A DNA stretch of 5,739 nucleotides, taken from assembly GCA_002438345.1 (NCBI GenBank), contig DJUJ01000124.1, positions 28,476 to 34,214 on the forward strand, in the 5' to 3' direction. Each line of letters opens with the position of its first letter. Positions within the stretch are counted from its first letter, which is position 1. Below, piece after piece: positions 1 through 5,241 of this stretch. The notes below the pieces were generated by a model that saw only the letters and a list, made by a program, of their open reading frames with translations, had not been told where the DNA came from and made no database searches. The position numbers and the translations under genes are program-made. This DNA is from Paenibacillus sp. UBA6285 (GTDB taxonomy: Bacteria; Bacillota; Bacilli; Paenibacillales; Paenibacillaceae).

Positions 1-963
1 ATCAAGTGGCATATCATAGTTAAAAATATGAGTAATACCTTCGACATCCAGACCCCGAGCCGCTACATCTGTGGCTACAAGAAGCTGCAGCTTCGCATCA
101 CGGAATCTTTTCATCACACCTTCACGTTTACCTTGGGACAAATCGCCGTGCAGCTCATCACAATCATAACCTGCTGCTTGGAGTGCTTCATTCAGCTTGG
201 ACACCCGCCGTTTGGTCCGGCAAAAAATAATAGCCAAATACGGCCGATCCCGTTCAATCAATGCTTTGAGTGCTTCTTCTTTATTACGATCCGAGCATTC
301 CACTACTTGCTGTTTGATATTATCCAGCGGAATCGGGGAACCACTCTTAATAATGATATCCAGCGGCTCTTTCATGTAATTAGCAGCGAGGCGTTTAATC
401 GGATCTGGCATAGTCGCAGAGAACAGCATCGTTTGACGACGATAAGGAACAGCCGTAATAATGGTCTCTACATCCTCCAAGAATCCCATATGCAGCATTT
501 GGTCGGCTTCGTCCAGAACGAGCATCTTAACGCCACTAAGGTCGAGCGTCTCCCGGCGCATATGATCCAAGAGTCTGCCCGGTGTACCGATAATAAGATG
601 TCTTCCACCTTCCAGCTTACGCAGCTGCTTCTCCACATCTTGACCACCATAAACCGCCAATATTTTGATGTCCGTATGACGAGCCAGCTTGCGTGCCTCT
701 TCCGTAATCTGCAGAGCCAACTCACGTGTTGGAGCCATAATCAGCGCCTGCGGATAAGCTCGCTCGGTATGGATCTTGTCCATAATTGGCAGCAAGAAGG
801 CCAATGTCTTCCCTGTTCCTGTCTTTGCTCTGGCAATCACATCAAGTCCTTGCACCAATGGCGGAATTGCTTCCTCTTGCACTGGTGTAGGCTTAACGAT
901 GCCTTGACCTTGAAGCAATGTGCACAGTAATTCTGAAACTCCTAATTCTTTAAATCCCGGCAA
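1..963 (-). CDS. DEAD-box ATP-dependent RNA helicase (C-terminal part outside window)
   Basis: Superfamily 2 RNA helicase that uses ATP to unwind or remodel RNA, typically in ribosome assembly, mRNA decay or cold adaptation. The visible 321 residues hold the Q motif (GIVKPTPVQ 21-29, with Phe4 17 residues upstream as in the family), motif I AKTGTGKT 46-53, Ia PTREL 78-82, GG 106-107, Ib TPGR 127-130, motif II DEAD 151-154, motif III SAT 182-184, motif IV IIFCRTK 245-251, HGDLSQ 272-277 and motif V ATDVAARGLD 297-306. Motif VI and the tail lie left of the window, so the subfamily (CshA-, YfmL- or DbpA-like) cannot be fixed. I prefer the TTG at 961-963 because GAGGTG sits 6 bases upstream of it; the in-frame GTG at 970-972 would lie inside that ribosome binding site but is a possible alternative start. 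An in-frame TGA at 985-987 bounds the frame. A separate transcript is likely, given a terminator at about 1097-1135. Family identity is very secure. Confidence 0.96.
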   Translation of the reverse strand, partial: MPGFKELGVSELLCTLLQGQGIVKPTPVQEEAIPPLVQGLDVIARAKTGTGKTLAFLLPIMDKIHTERAYPQALIMAPTRELALQITEEARKLARHTDIKILAVYGGQDVEKQLRKLEGGRHLIIGTPGRLLDHMRRETLDLSGVKMLVLDEADQMLHMGFLEDVETIITAVPYRRQTMLFSATMPDPIKRLAANYMKEPLDIIIKSGSPIPLDNIKQQVVECSDRNKEEALKALIERDRPYLAIIFCRTKRRVSKLNEALQAAGYDCDELHGDLSQGKREGVMKRFRDAKLQLLVATDVAARGLDVEGITHIFNYDMPLD

Positions 964-969
964 ATTCTC

Positions 970-975
970 CACCTC
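970..975 (-). promoter_or_regulatory. Ribosome binding site of the helicase gene
   Basis: GAGGTG matches the anti-Shine-Dalgarno complement over six bases and lies 6 bases before the TTG at 961-963. It decides the start: using the GTG at 970-972 would place the start codon inside this site with no equally good site upstream. Confidence 0.6.
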
Positions 976-986
976 ACTATTCTCTC

Positions 987-1015
987 AGTTTAATTTGATT
1001 CCATCTCTTTCTTAA
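987..1015 (-). promoter_or_regulatory. Possible weak sigma-A promoter for the helicase
   Basis: On the minus strand TTAAGA (1015-1010) and TAAACT (992-987) are separated by 17 bases, each matching 4 of 6 consensus bases. It would give a short leader carrying the GAGGTG ribosome binding site. The match is weak, and transcription could instead start further upstream in the structured gap. Confidence 0.22.
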
Positions 1016-1096
1016 CTTTCGTCTTCCAAAGCCCTATTCAGGCAGCCCATATCGACTGTCCTTTTGGGGGCGTATGCTTCCGATTCAGCTATATTC

Positions 1097-1135
1097 AAAC
1101 AAAAGCGGAAGAACCCCGTCACCGGCATTCTTCCG
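1097..1135 (-). terminator. Intrinsic terminator after the structured region downstream of the UbiB-family gene
   Basis: In the minus-strand RNA, CGGAAGAA (1135-1128) pairs with TTCTTCCG (1113-1106), eight perfect pairs. A 2x2 internal loop and a CCG/CGG helix closing a TCAC loop lie inside, and CTTTTGTTT follows. The T-tract is only on the minus-strand side, so it serves transcripts coming from the phasin-like/kinase operon, or an RNA that starts in the gap. It lies about 215 bases after the kinase stop, unusually far for a simple operon terminator. Confidence 0.75.
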
Positions 1136-1224
1136 TCCCATGTATCCCTTGACCCGTTAAAAGAGTGCGGTCAAAGTTCGGTTTCTGGGCAGCAGCGATC
1201 CACCGGACGTTTAGACGGCACTCC
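1106..1224 (-). other. Candidate structured RNA or leader (unassigned)
   Basis: This part of the 387-base gap can fold into nested and alternative helices in the minus-strand RNA. GGAGTGC (1224-1218) pairs with GCACTCT (1168-1162), one pair being G-U, and continues across a C/C mismatch with GTC (1216-1214) to GAC (1172-1170). CGGT (1205-1202) can pair with ACCG (1182-1179). CTTTGACC (1176-1169) can pair with GGTCAAGG (1154-1147), leaving GCACTC in its loop. The last two helices could form a pseudoknot with the upstream GGAGTGC. The region ends in the hairpin and T-tract at 1097-1135. It could be an sRNA, a cis-regulatory leader of the helicase, or only a structured 3' UTR. I recognise no known RNA family and see no convincing promoter directly upstream. 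Confidence 0.35.
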
Positions 1225-1246
1225 ATTTGCGTTCCATTCCACTTTA

Positions 1247-1293
1247 TACAATAGAAGTAAAGTTAAGCTTAGAAAGTTATCCTTTATATTGTA
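1247..1293. repeat. AT-rich imperfect inverted repeat
   Basis: TACAATA (1247-1253) is matched by TATTGTA (1287-1293), and TAAAG (1258-1262) by CTTTA (1282-1286), with a 4-base bulge (1254-1257) on the left side only and a 19-base centre. It makes a 12-pair, AT-only-flanked hairpin in either strand. There is no T-tract on either side, so it is not a terminator. The arms contain -10-like hexamers on both strands, but none has a good -35 at proper distance. Confidence 0.45.
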
Positions 1294-1323
1294 CTTGATA
1301 GAACGGCATTTGTGTGAAACTGC

Positions 1324-1340
1324 AGAATAATAATTATTCT
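1324..1340. promoter_or_regulatory. Perfect 7-1-7 (8-1-8) palindrome resembling a Fur/PerR-family operator
   Basis: AGAATAAT-A-ATTATTCT is a perfect palindrome with a single central base. The inner 7-1-7 arms (GAATAAT/ATTATTC) match five of seven positions per arm of both the B. subtilis Fur consensus (TGATAAT-N-ATTATCA) and the PerR consensus (TTATAAT-N-ATTATAA). It lies 11 to 27 bases after the UbiB-family stop codon. No good promoter overlaps it, so its role as an operator is an inference, and it could be a chance AT-rich palindrome. Confidence 0.3.
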
Positions 1341-1350
1341 ACCCTGGAGG

Positions 1351-3018
1351 CTAGAACCTTCCCGATTTAAAAATCGCAAAGATCAACCATAAGAACATCA
1401 GAAGCGCCACTACGCCACCAATCTCCACTGTAGGGAAATTCCATAACACTGAAGGCTGACCGCGCATCGCAGTGCCAATAATGAGTCCAACCATGATGAT
1501 ACTGAACGCAAGCATCACAATACTAAATGCTAAGCGGTTCCCAACCCGGTCCAGCTTTCGCTCCAAATGCTCTAACTCGGGTGCCACAATCTCTACCTTT
1601 AGCTTCCCCTTACTAATTAGCGCGGATAACTGCCTAGCCTGCCCAGGAAGCTCTAGAAGACTCTCCGTTAAATCGGCTACGCCTCCAAGGAGCTTACGTT
1701 GTAATCGTGGACCACTAAATCGCTGCTTCACAAGTTCGCGTCCAAAAGGTTCTGCCATCTCTAAAATGCTGATCGTTGGATCCAAGTTGCTAATGACACC
1801 CTCAAGTGTCAGCATCGTTTTGCCCAGCATCGTTAGATCCGGGGGAAGAACTAATCGATGCTTGCGAGCAATGCCAAACAGATCATTCAGCGCTTTGCCT
1901 ATGCTCATCTTACTGAACGGAACATCATAATACTCATCGCGTAGTCGATCCATATCATTATGCAGCGCAGCTCGATCAGTATCCTCTGGGATGACTCCGA
2001 GACGCAAGATTGCCCGGACCATAGCATCCGTATTTTTGCGCATCAGTGCGATGATAAGTGCAGACAGCTGCTCTTTCATCTCTTCGTTCAGTCGCCCCAT
2101 CATGCCAAAATCAATCAAAGCCAGCTTCCCATCATCCATCCGTATAACATTTCCTGGATGAGGATCAGCATGAAAAAAACCATGAATGAAGATTTGTCTT
2201 AGCATCATTTCCACGAGCTTCTGAGCAATATCCTTAAGCTTAACGCCGTTACTCAGTAGCTCATCGCGACGACTCAGCGTAATCCCTACCACATATTCCA
2301 TCGTCAGCACTCGTGCCGATGTATAATCCCAATAGATATCCGGGATGTAGACTCCGTCATAATCCATCTGTTGAGCAATTTTCTCTGCATTACGCCCTTC
2401 TTGACTGTAATCCAACTCGCCAATTAGCGATTTCGAGAATTCCTCTACCATACGGGACAACTGATATTGCCTCGCCCAGCCTAGCTGCTTCTCTGCAAGG
2501 GCGCTTAGATCTTTGAGAATTTCCAAATCCCTGCTCATCGTACGCAAAATGCCAGGGCGCTGAACTTTAACAGCCACGACCTGTCCACTGTGAAGAACAG
2601 CTCTATGCACTTGACCGATCGACGCAGCAGCAAGAGGAGTATCCTCAAAGGAACTAAAGACTTCATCCATACGCTGATCCAGTTCATGCTCCACGATAGC
2701 GCGCACGCGCTCCACAGGGAAAGGTGGTACATTATCCTGTAGTTTAACCAACTCTTGAATAATAGAATCAGGTAGCAGATCCGAACGGGTACTGGCGAGT
2801 TGTCCGAGCTTAATAAAGGTTGGGCCCAAATCCTCCAATACCAGCCGAATCCGCTCCCCGAGCGTAAGACTTGTGTGTGCCTCTTGTGTTACAAGACGGC
2901 GTGGAAGGGATAATAAATGATAGAGCCCCAGCTCCTCCACCATATAGCCAAAACCATGGTGCATAAGCGCCATGGCAATGGACCGGTAACGTCCGGCATG
3001 TCTAATGCGTACTGCCAT
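1351..3018 (-). CDS. ABC1/AarF/UbiB-family atypical kinase, membrane-anchored
   Basis: Member of the protein-kinase-like ABC1/ADCK/UbiB family, which in other organisms supports quinone synthesis or isoprenoid lipid handling, probably as an ATPase rather than a protein kinase. Of 555 residues, the signature K-x-G-Q motif is at 70-73, the Ala-rich nucleotide loop AAAS at 130-133, the ATP-binding Lys at 151 (VAVK), the ELDYSQEGRN segment at 201-210, the catalytic HADPHPGN at 283-290, and DFG at 303-305. All hallmark residues are present. Two hydrophobic helices at about 497-516 and 531-550 anchor the C terminus, typical for the family. The ATG abuts the stop codon of the phasin-like gene (TAAATG) and has no close Shine-Dalgarno (only GGCGGAA about 15 bases upstream), so translation is probably coupled. 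Bacillota mostly make menaquinone, so calling it UbiB in the ubiquinone sense would be wrong; the exact substrate is unknown. Confidence 0.95.
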   Translation of the reverse strand: MAVRIRHAGRYRSIAMALMHHGFGYMVEELGLYHLLSLPRRLVTQEAHTSLTLGERIRLVLEDLGPTFIKLGQLASTRSDLLPDSIIQELVKLQDNVPPFPVERVRAIVEHELDQRMDEVFSSFEDTPLAAASIGQVHRAVLHSGQVVAVKVQRPGILRTMSRDLEILKDLSALAEKQLGWARQYQLSRMVEEFSKSLIGELDYSQEGRNAEKIAQQMDYDGVYIPDIYWDYTSARVLTMEYVVGITLSRRDELLSNGVKLKDIAQKLVEMMLRQIFIHGFFHADPHPGNVIRMDDGKLALIDFGMMGRLNEEMKEQLSALIIALMRKNTDAMVRAILRLGVIPEDTDRAALHNDMDRLRDEYYDVPFSKMSIGKALNDLFGIARKHRLVLPPDLTMLGKTMLTLEGVISNLDPTISILEMAEPFGRELVKQRFSGPRLQRKLLGGVADLTESLLELPGQARQLSALISKGKLKVEIVAPELEHLERKLDRVGNRLAFSIVMLAFSIIMVGLIIGTAMRGQPSVLWNFPTVEIGGVVALLMFLWLIFAIFKSGRF

Positions 3019-3366
3019 TTAGTTCGTACGCGTTTCCGCCGATGTTCCTTCTAGATGGGAAATCCCCTCTAGCTCGGCCAATCGACGCTCCAATACAACA
3101 ATTCGGCCTTCCAGCTCGTCAATATCGTTTTGTACAGGAACCTTCATTTCCTTCAACACTCGTTGTACTTGTTCTTGTACAACAGACTTGAGCATACCTC
3201 GCTCTTCCTCACCGCGTTCAATCAGCCGATCAACGAGGGCCTTAGACTCCGAAGGAGCAAGCTCTCCACGTTTCACTAGCTCTTCAACAACCTTTTCCAC
3301 TTTTTCCTTACTGACAATGGTGAGGCCCACTCCTAAAGAGATCGCTTTTTTAAACAAATCACTCAT
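3019..3366 (-). CDS. Phasin-like small coiled-coil protein
   Basis: A 115-residue protein without signal peptide or membrane helix. Residues 1-20 form a mildly hydrophobic N-terminal helix (LFKKAISLGVGLTIVS). The rest is highly charged and helical, with a clear heptad coiled coil at about 76-100 (DIDELEGRIVVLERRLAELE). This pattern is that of the small proteins labelled phasin-family or polyhydroxyalkanoate synthesis regulators in Paenibacillus and clostridia. A true role on polyester granules is not shown, and no PHA gene is in the window. I chose the ATG at 3364-3366 because GGGAGG sits 8 bases upstream; an in-frame ATG at 3394-3396 would add ten residues but has no ribosome binding site and lies in a hairpin loop. 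First gene of an operon with the ABC1/UbiB kinase, whose ATG directly follows this TAA. An accessory role for the kinase, such as membrane or oligomer scaffold, is inferred. Confidence 0.85.
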   Translation of the reverse strand: MSDLFKKAISLGVGLTIVSKEKVEKVVEELVKRGELAPSESKALVDRLIERGEEERGMLKSVVQEQVQRVLKEMKVPVQNDIDELEGRIVVLERRLAELEGISHLEGTSAETRTN

Positions 3367-3374
3367 AGTACTTT

Positions 3375-3380
3375 CCTCCC
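3375..3380 (-). promoter_or_regulatory. Ribosome binding site of the phasin-like gene
   Basis: GGGAGG, continuing as GGGAGGAAAG, lies 8 bases before the ATG at 3364-3366. It settles the start against the longer in-frame ATG at 3394-3396, which has no such site. Confidence 0.85.
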
Positions 3381-3386
3381 AAAGAT

Positions 3387-3406
3387 TCCGTTTCATTACA
3401 AACGGA
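3387..3406 (-). promoter_or_regulatory. Stem-loop at the 5' end of the phasin-like/kinase mRNA
   Basis: TCCGTTT (3406-3400 on the minus strand) pairs with AAACGGA (3393-3387), seven perfect pairs with a 6-base loop GTAATG. It begins only a few bases after the expected transcription start (about 3412) and ends 6 bases before the ribosome binding site. It may protect the 5' end of the mRNA or be a protein-binding dyad on DNA. No T-tract follows, so it is not a terminator. Confidence 0.5.
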
Positions 3407-3418
3407 GTTTATGATTAA

Positions 3419-3446
3419 AGTATACCCCACTGTGTAGATATTTCAA
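3419..3446 (-). promoter_or_regulatory. Sigma-A promoter of the phasin-like/UbiB operon
   Basis: TTGAAA (3446-3441) and TATACT (3424-3419) each match five of six consensus bases and are 16 bases apart. The expected start is near 3412, giving a leader of about 45 bases. The -35 box overlaps the T-tract that ends the ThuA-domain gene, so the two units are packed tightly. Confidence 0.7.
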
Positions 3447-3473
3447 AAAAAACACAACATTGCTTAATTAGTG
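3445..3473 (-). terminator. Weak terminator of the ThuA-domain gene
   Basis: Eight T residues (3452-3445) follow a short imperfect stem in the minus-strand RNA: CAC plus AA (3473-3468, one bulged base) against TTGTG (3457-3453), with the TAA stop codon in the loop. The stem has only five pairs, so termination is probably partial and some read-through into the next operon is likely. Confidence 0.4.
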
Positions 3474-4102
3474 ATCGGAATACGAGCAGCCCAAGTAGCC
3501 GCCTGCAGGATCAGTTTACGTAGTGCTGGATGGCGGAAGGATGGCTCATGATGACCAGGCATAAGGAATACTACTCGTCCTAAACCATAGCTGTGGCACC
3601 ATGCAGCTGGCAACCATCCATCCTCTGATTCATACTGAAGCAGAATAGTCCGCTCCATGAACGGATCAAATTCGAAATGATAAGGCTCTTCATCTAGTTG
3701 GAAATCCTCAACGCCCTCAGTAATGTCATGCTCTAGCACCTTAAAGTTCATCGGCTCGTAAGCTGAATGCCCCTTAAAGCGGCCTCCGATCAGCTGAGCT
3801 AGTTCGTTACGCTTCGTCAATGAAGCACCTGTGTGAAGAACAATCAGTCCTCCACCACCGCTCACATAGCTGAGTAGACCAGCCGTTTGCTGAGGAGATA
3901 CGGTTTCGTTCCACAATTCGTTGTAGGCAATACATAAGTCGTAACTTGCCAAATGCTCAATGCGCATCAATTTTTTATTCTCCGAACACTGAACGGTTAA
4001 TAAATCATTTAAGATCTCACTAATTTGTTGGTCCACTCCTTGAAGTGGATGGAACCGGGGATGGGTATAATCACCAAGTAGTAGACATTTTCTTTTGTCC
4101 AT
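3464..4102 (-). CDS. ThuA-like domain protein
   Basis: A 212-residue cytoplasmic protein of the ThuA-like family, which has a class I glutamine-amidotransferase-like fold and is linked to trehalose or other sugar use in some bacteria; its chemistry is not settled. Family landmarks are GGGLIVLHTG at 83-92, IGGRFKGH at 105-112, DEEPYHFEF at 137-145 and PAAWCHSYGLGRVVFLMPGH at 165-184, followed by the usual C-terminal RHPALRKLILQAATWA helix at 190-205. The protein is a single compact domain of normal length, without signal peptide or fusion to a dehydrogenase or carbohydrate-binding module. The ATG has an excellent ribosome binding site (AAGGAGGAGG, 6 bases away). It is monocistronic, with its own promoter at 4152-4180 and a weak terminator after it. 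No sugar transporter or oxidoreductase gene stands beside it, so the substrate cannot be inferred from context. The family call is secure, the function is not. Confidence 0.9.
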   Translation of the reverse strand: MDKRKCLLLGDYTHPRFHPLQGVDQQISEILNDLLTVQCSENKKLMRIEHLASYDLCIAYNELWNETVSPQQTAGLLSYVSGGGGLIVLHTGASLTKRNELAQLIGGRFKGHSAYEPMNFKVLEHDITEGVEDFQLDEEPYHFEFDPFMERTILLQYESEDGWLPAAWCHSYGLGRVVFLMPGHHEPSFRHPALRKLILQAATWAARIPITN

Positions 4103-4151
4103 GGGGATCCTCCTCCTTATTTATTGTTATTATTCGTCACATGTTGCCTAT

Positions 4152-4180
4152 ATTCTAAGGAAAACTGCTGCGAATGTCCA
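4152..4180 (-). promoter_or_regulatory. Sigma-A promoter of the ThuA-domain gene
   Basis: TGGACA (4180-4175) and TAGAAT (4157-4152) each match five of six consensus bases with an ideal 17-base spacer. The leader would be about 45 bases and ends in a strong AAGGAGGAGG ribosome binding site. Confidence 0.7.
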
Positions 4181-4224
4181 TGCAGATGGCAGGTTTACTG
4201 CTCTTAAGGCAACATCTTCCGGGT

Positions 4225-4263
4225 AAAAAAGCATCCCCACCCATGAACCCGGCGGGAATGCTT
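4225..4263 (-). terminator. Strong intrinsic terminator of the HemD gene
   Basis: In the minus-strand RNA, AAGCATTCCCGCC (4263-4251) pairs with GGTGGGGATGCTT (4241-4229) over 13 continuous pairs, two of them G-U, around a 9-base loop. Six T residues (4230-4225) follow. It is 45 bases after the HemD stop, and the opposite strand has no T-tract, so it works in the minus direction only. It separates the HemD unit from the ThuA gene. Confidence 0.92.
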
Positions 4264-4307
4264 CTGCGTGGTAACGTCAATCTTGTAAGGCTGCCGCATA
4301 CTGTAGT

Positions 4308-5120
4308 CTAGCGGTTCGCCGCCACATATTTGCCCAGCTCTACAATCATGCTTCCCATCCGCTCATGCTCGGGCATGATGATACGCTGTACGCCCTCTTC
4401 TTTAAGCGCCTCAGAGGTAATACGCCCTACAGAAACAGCAAGCACTTTATCCTCGAAAGACTTCAACATCTCCTCCAGCTTGCCCTGTTCCCGAGCAAAT
4501 TGAGAGAGGAAACGAAATTGTGGAGCACTCGTAAAAGCCACGGCATCAATCTTGCCTTCTGTAATTTCTATAAGCAGTCTTTCAAGCTCACCTGGTTCTG
4601 GTGGAGTATGGCGATACGGCAGCACTTGGCGTGTATTCGCCCCTGCCTCTTGCAGCCATGCGAGCATACGAGGAGCTGGATCACCGTGCAGCTGCAGAAC
4701 GACCTCCTTGCCCTGCAAATCCAGGGATTGAAGTCCACGAATCAGTCCGATCGTACTTCCGTCGTCGTCGCGAACCTCTGGCGTAAGCCCTCTTTTTTTC
4801 AAAGCATTCACTGTCTTATAACCCCGTGCGGCAATAATAGAACCAGAAAGTACTTCTAAGAAACGATCGGCGATATTTAGGCGTTCAGCCGTTTCGAAGA
4901 GAGCATCCAGTCCCATGCCTGTGGTAAGAATCGCCAAGTAAGGAGGATGGTTGATCCATGAATTCAATCCTTCCTCCAATGCCTCATCATCAAGAAATAC
5001 AGTACCTTGGGCAGGTCGGCATATCGCCGTCCCCCCCATATTTTGGACCAGCTTGGCCATTTCTTCCGATTTACGCGGACCCGCCAAGGCGACCGTGAAC
5101 CCTTTCAATTGCTCTGCCAT
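4308..5120 (-). CDS. hemD: Uroporphyrinogen-III synthase (HemD/HEM4 family)
   Basis: Family enzyme that cyclises hydroxymethylbilane to uroporphyrinogen III, inverting ring D, the precursor of heme, siroheme and cobalamin. The 270 residues have the normal length and the two-lobe pattern of the family: GPRKSEEMAKLVQNMGG near the start (14-30), ILTTGMGLDALFE at 64-76, AARGYKTVNALKKRGLTPE at 97-115, LQLHGDPAPRMLAWLQEAGA at 142-161, the conserved Tyr in PYRHTPPE at 168-175, DAVAFTSAPQFRFL at 192-205, and VGRITSEALKEEGV at 231-244. The usual G-P-x-T step in both lobes reads G-Y-K-T and G-R-I-T here. No other heme gene flanks it, so it may be a paralogue beside a hemAXCDBL cluster elsewhere, for example serving siroheme, or the only copy. 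The ribosome binding site GAGGAG is 12 bases from the ATG, rather far. A strong terminator follows. Confidence 0.9.
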   Translation of the reverse strand: MAEQLKGFTVALAGPRKSEEMAKLVQNMGGTAICRPAQGTVFLDDEALEEGLNSWINHPPYLAILTTGMGLDALFETAERLNIADRFLEVLSGSIIAARGYKTVNALKKRGLTPEVRDDDGSTIGLIRGLQSLDLQGKEVVLQLHGDPAPRMLAWLQEAGANTRQVLPYRHTPPEPGELERLLIEITEGKIDAVAFTSAPQFRFLSQFAREQGKLEEMLKSFEDKVLAVSVGRITSEALKEEGVQRIIMPEHERMGSMIVELGKYVAANR

Positions 5121-5171
5121 GTACTATTATCTCTCCTCTCACCGTTGCCTAACCCAACATTATTGTTTATC

Positions 5172-5201
5172 AGTATACTTGCAAAGGACTGCAAAAGGGA
5201 A
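5172..5201 (-). promoter_or_regulatory. Possible promoter upstream of the HemD gene
   Basis: TATACT (5177-5172) is a good -10 candidate, but the best -35 at usable distance is TTCCCT (5201-5196), 18 bases away and poor. The spacer contains a small dyad, TTGCA (5194-5190) with TGCAA (5183-5179), that might bind an activator. No terminator was found between the MCP gene and this gene, so some read-through from the MCP is possible. Confidence 0.25.
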
Positions 5202-5241
5202 GATAAAAGCATCGTTCTCCTATCTGAAATATATATTATTG

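Noticed and set aside
28..930. Long open frame on the plus strand, about 300 codons
   Set aside because: It is codon-aligned antisense to the helicase gene, whose minus-strand frame shows every DEAD-box motif. The plus-strand translation is rich in His, Cys, Gln and Ile without family features and has no ribosome binding site.
1181..1210. Similarity of the stretch around GCTGCTGCCCAGAAAC to the core of the ykoK/M-box magnesium riboswitch
   Set aside because: Only this short stretch and a GGGTCAA downstream recall the M-box. The conserved 5' part, the inner hairpin and the closing helix are not visible, and the downstream gene is a helicase rather than a magnesium transporter. A covariance-model search against Rfam RF00380 would decide.
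1064..1330. Plus-strand open frame of 88 codons in the large gap
   Set aside because: It would begin at a TTG without a ribosome binding site, resembles no family known to me, and crosses the minus-strand terminator and RNA helices that explain the region better.
3367..3396. Ten-residue N-terminal extension of the phasin-like protein from the ATG at 3394-3396
   Set aside because: That ATG lies in a hairpin loop and has no ribosome binding site, whereas the ATG at 3364-3366 has GGGAGG at good spacing.
5196..5241. Terminator for the MCP gene
   Set aside because: Only very short imperfect pairings (such as GATA/TATC) and a TTTT run are visible, without a stable stem followed by a T-tract.
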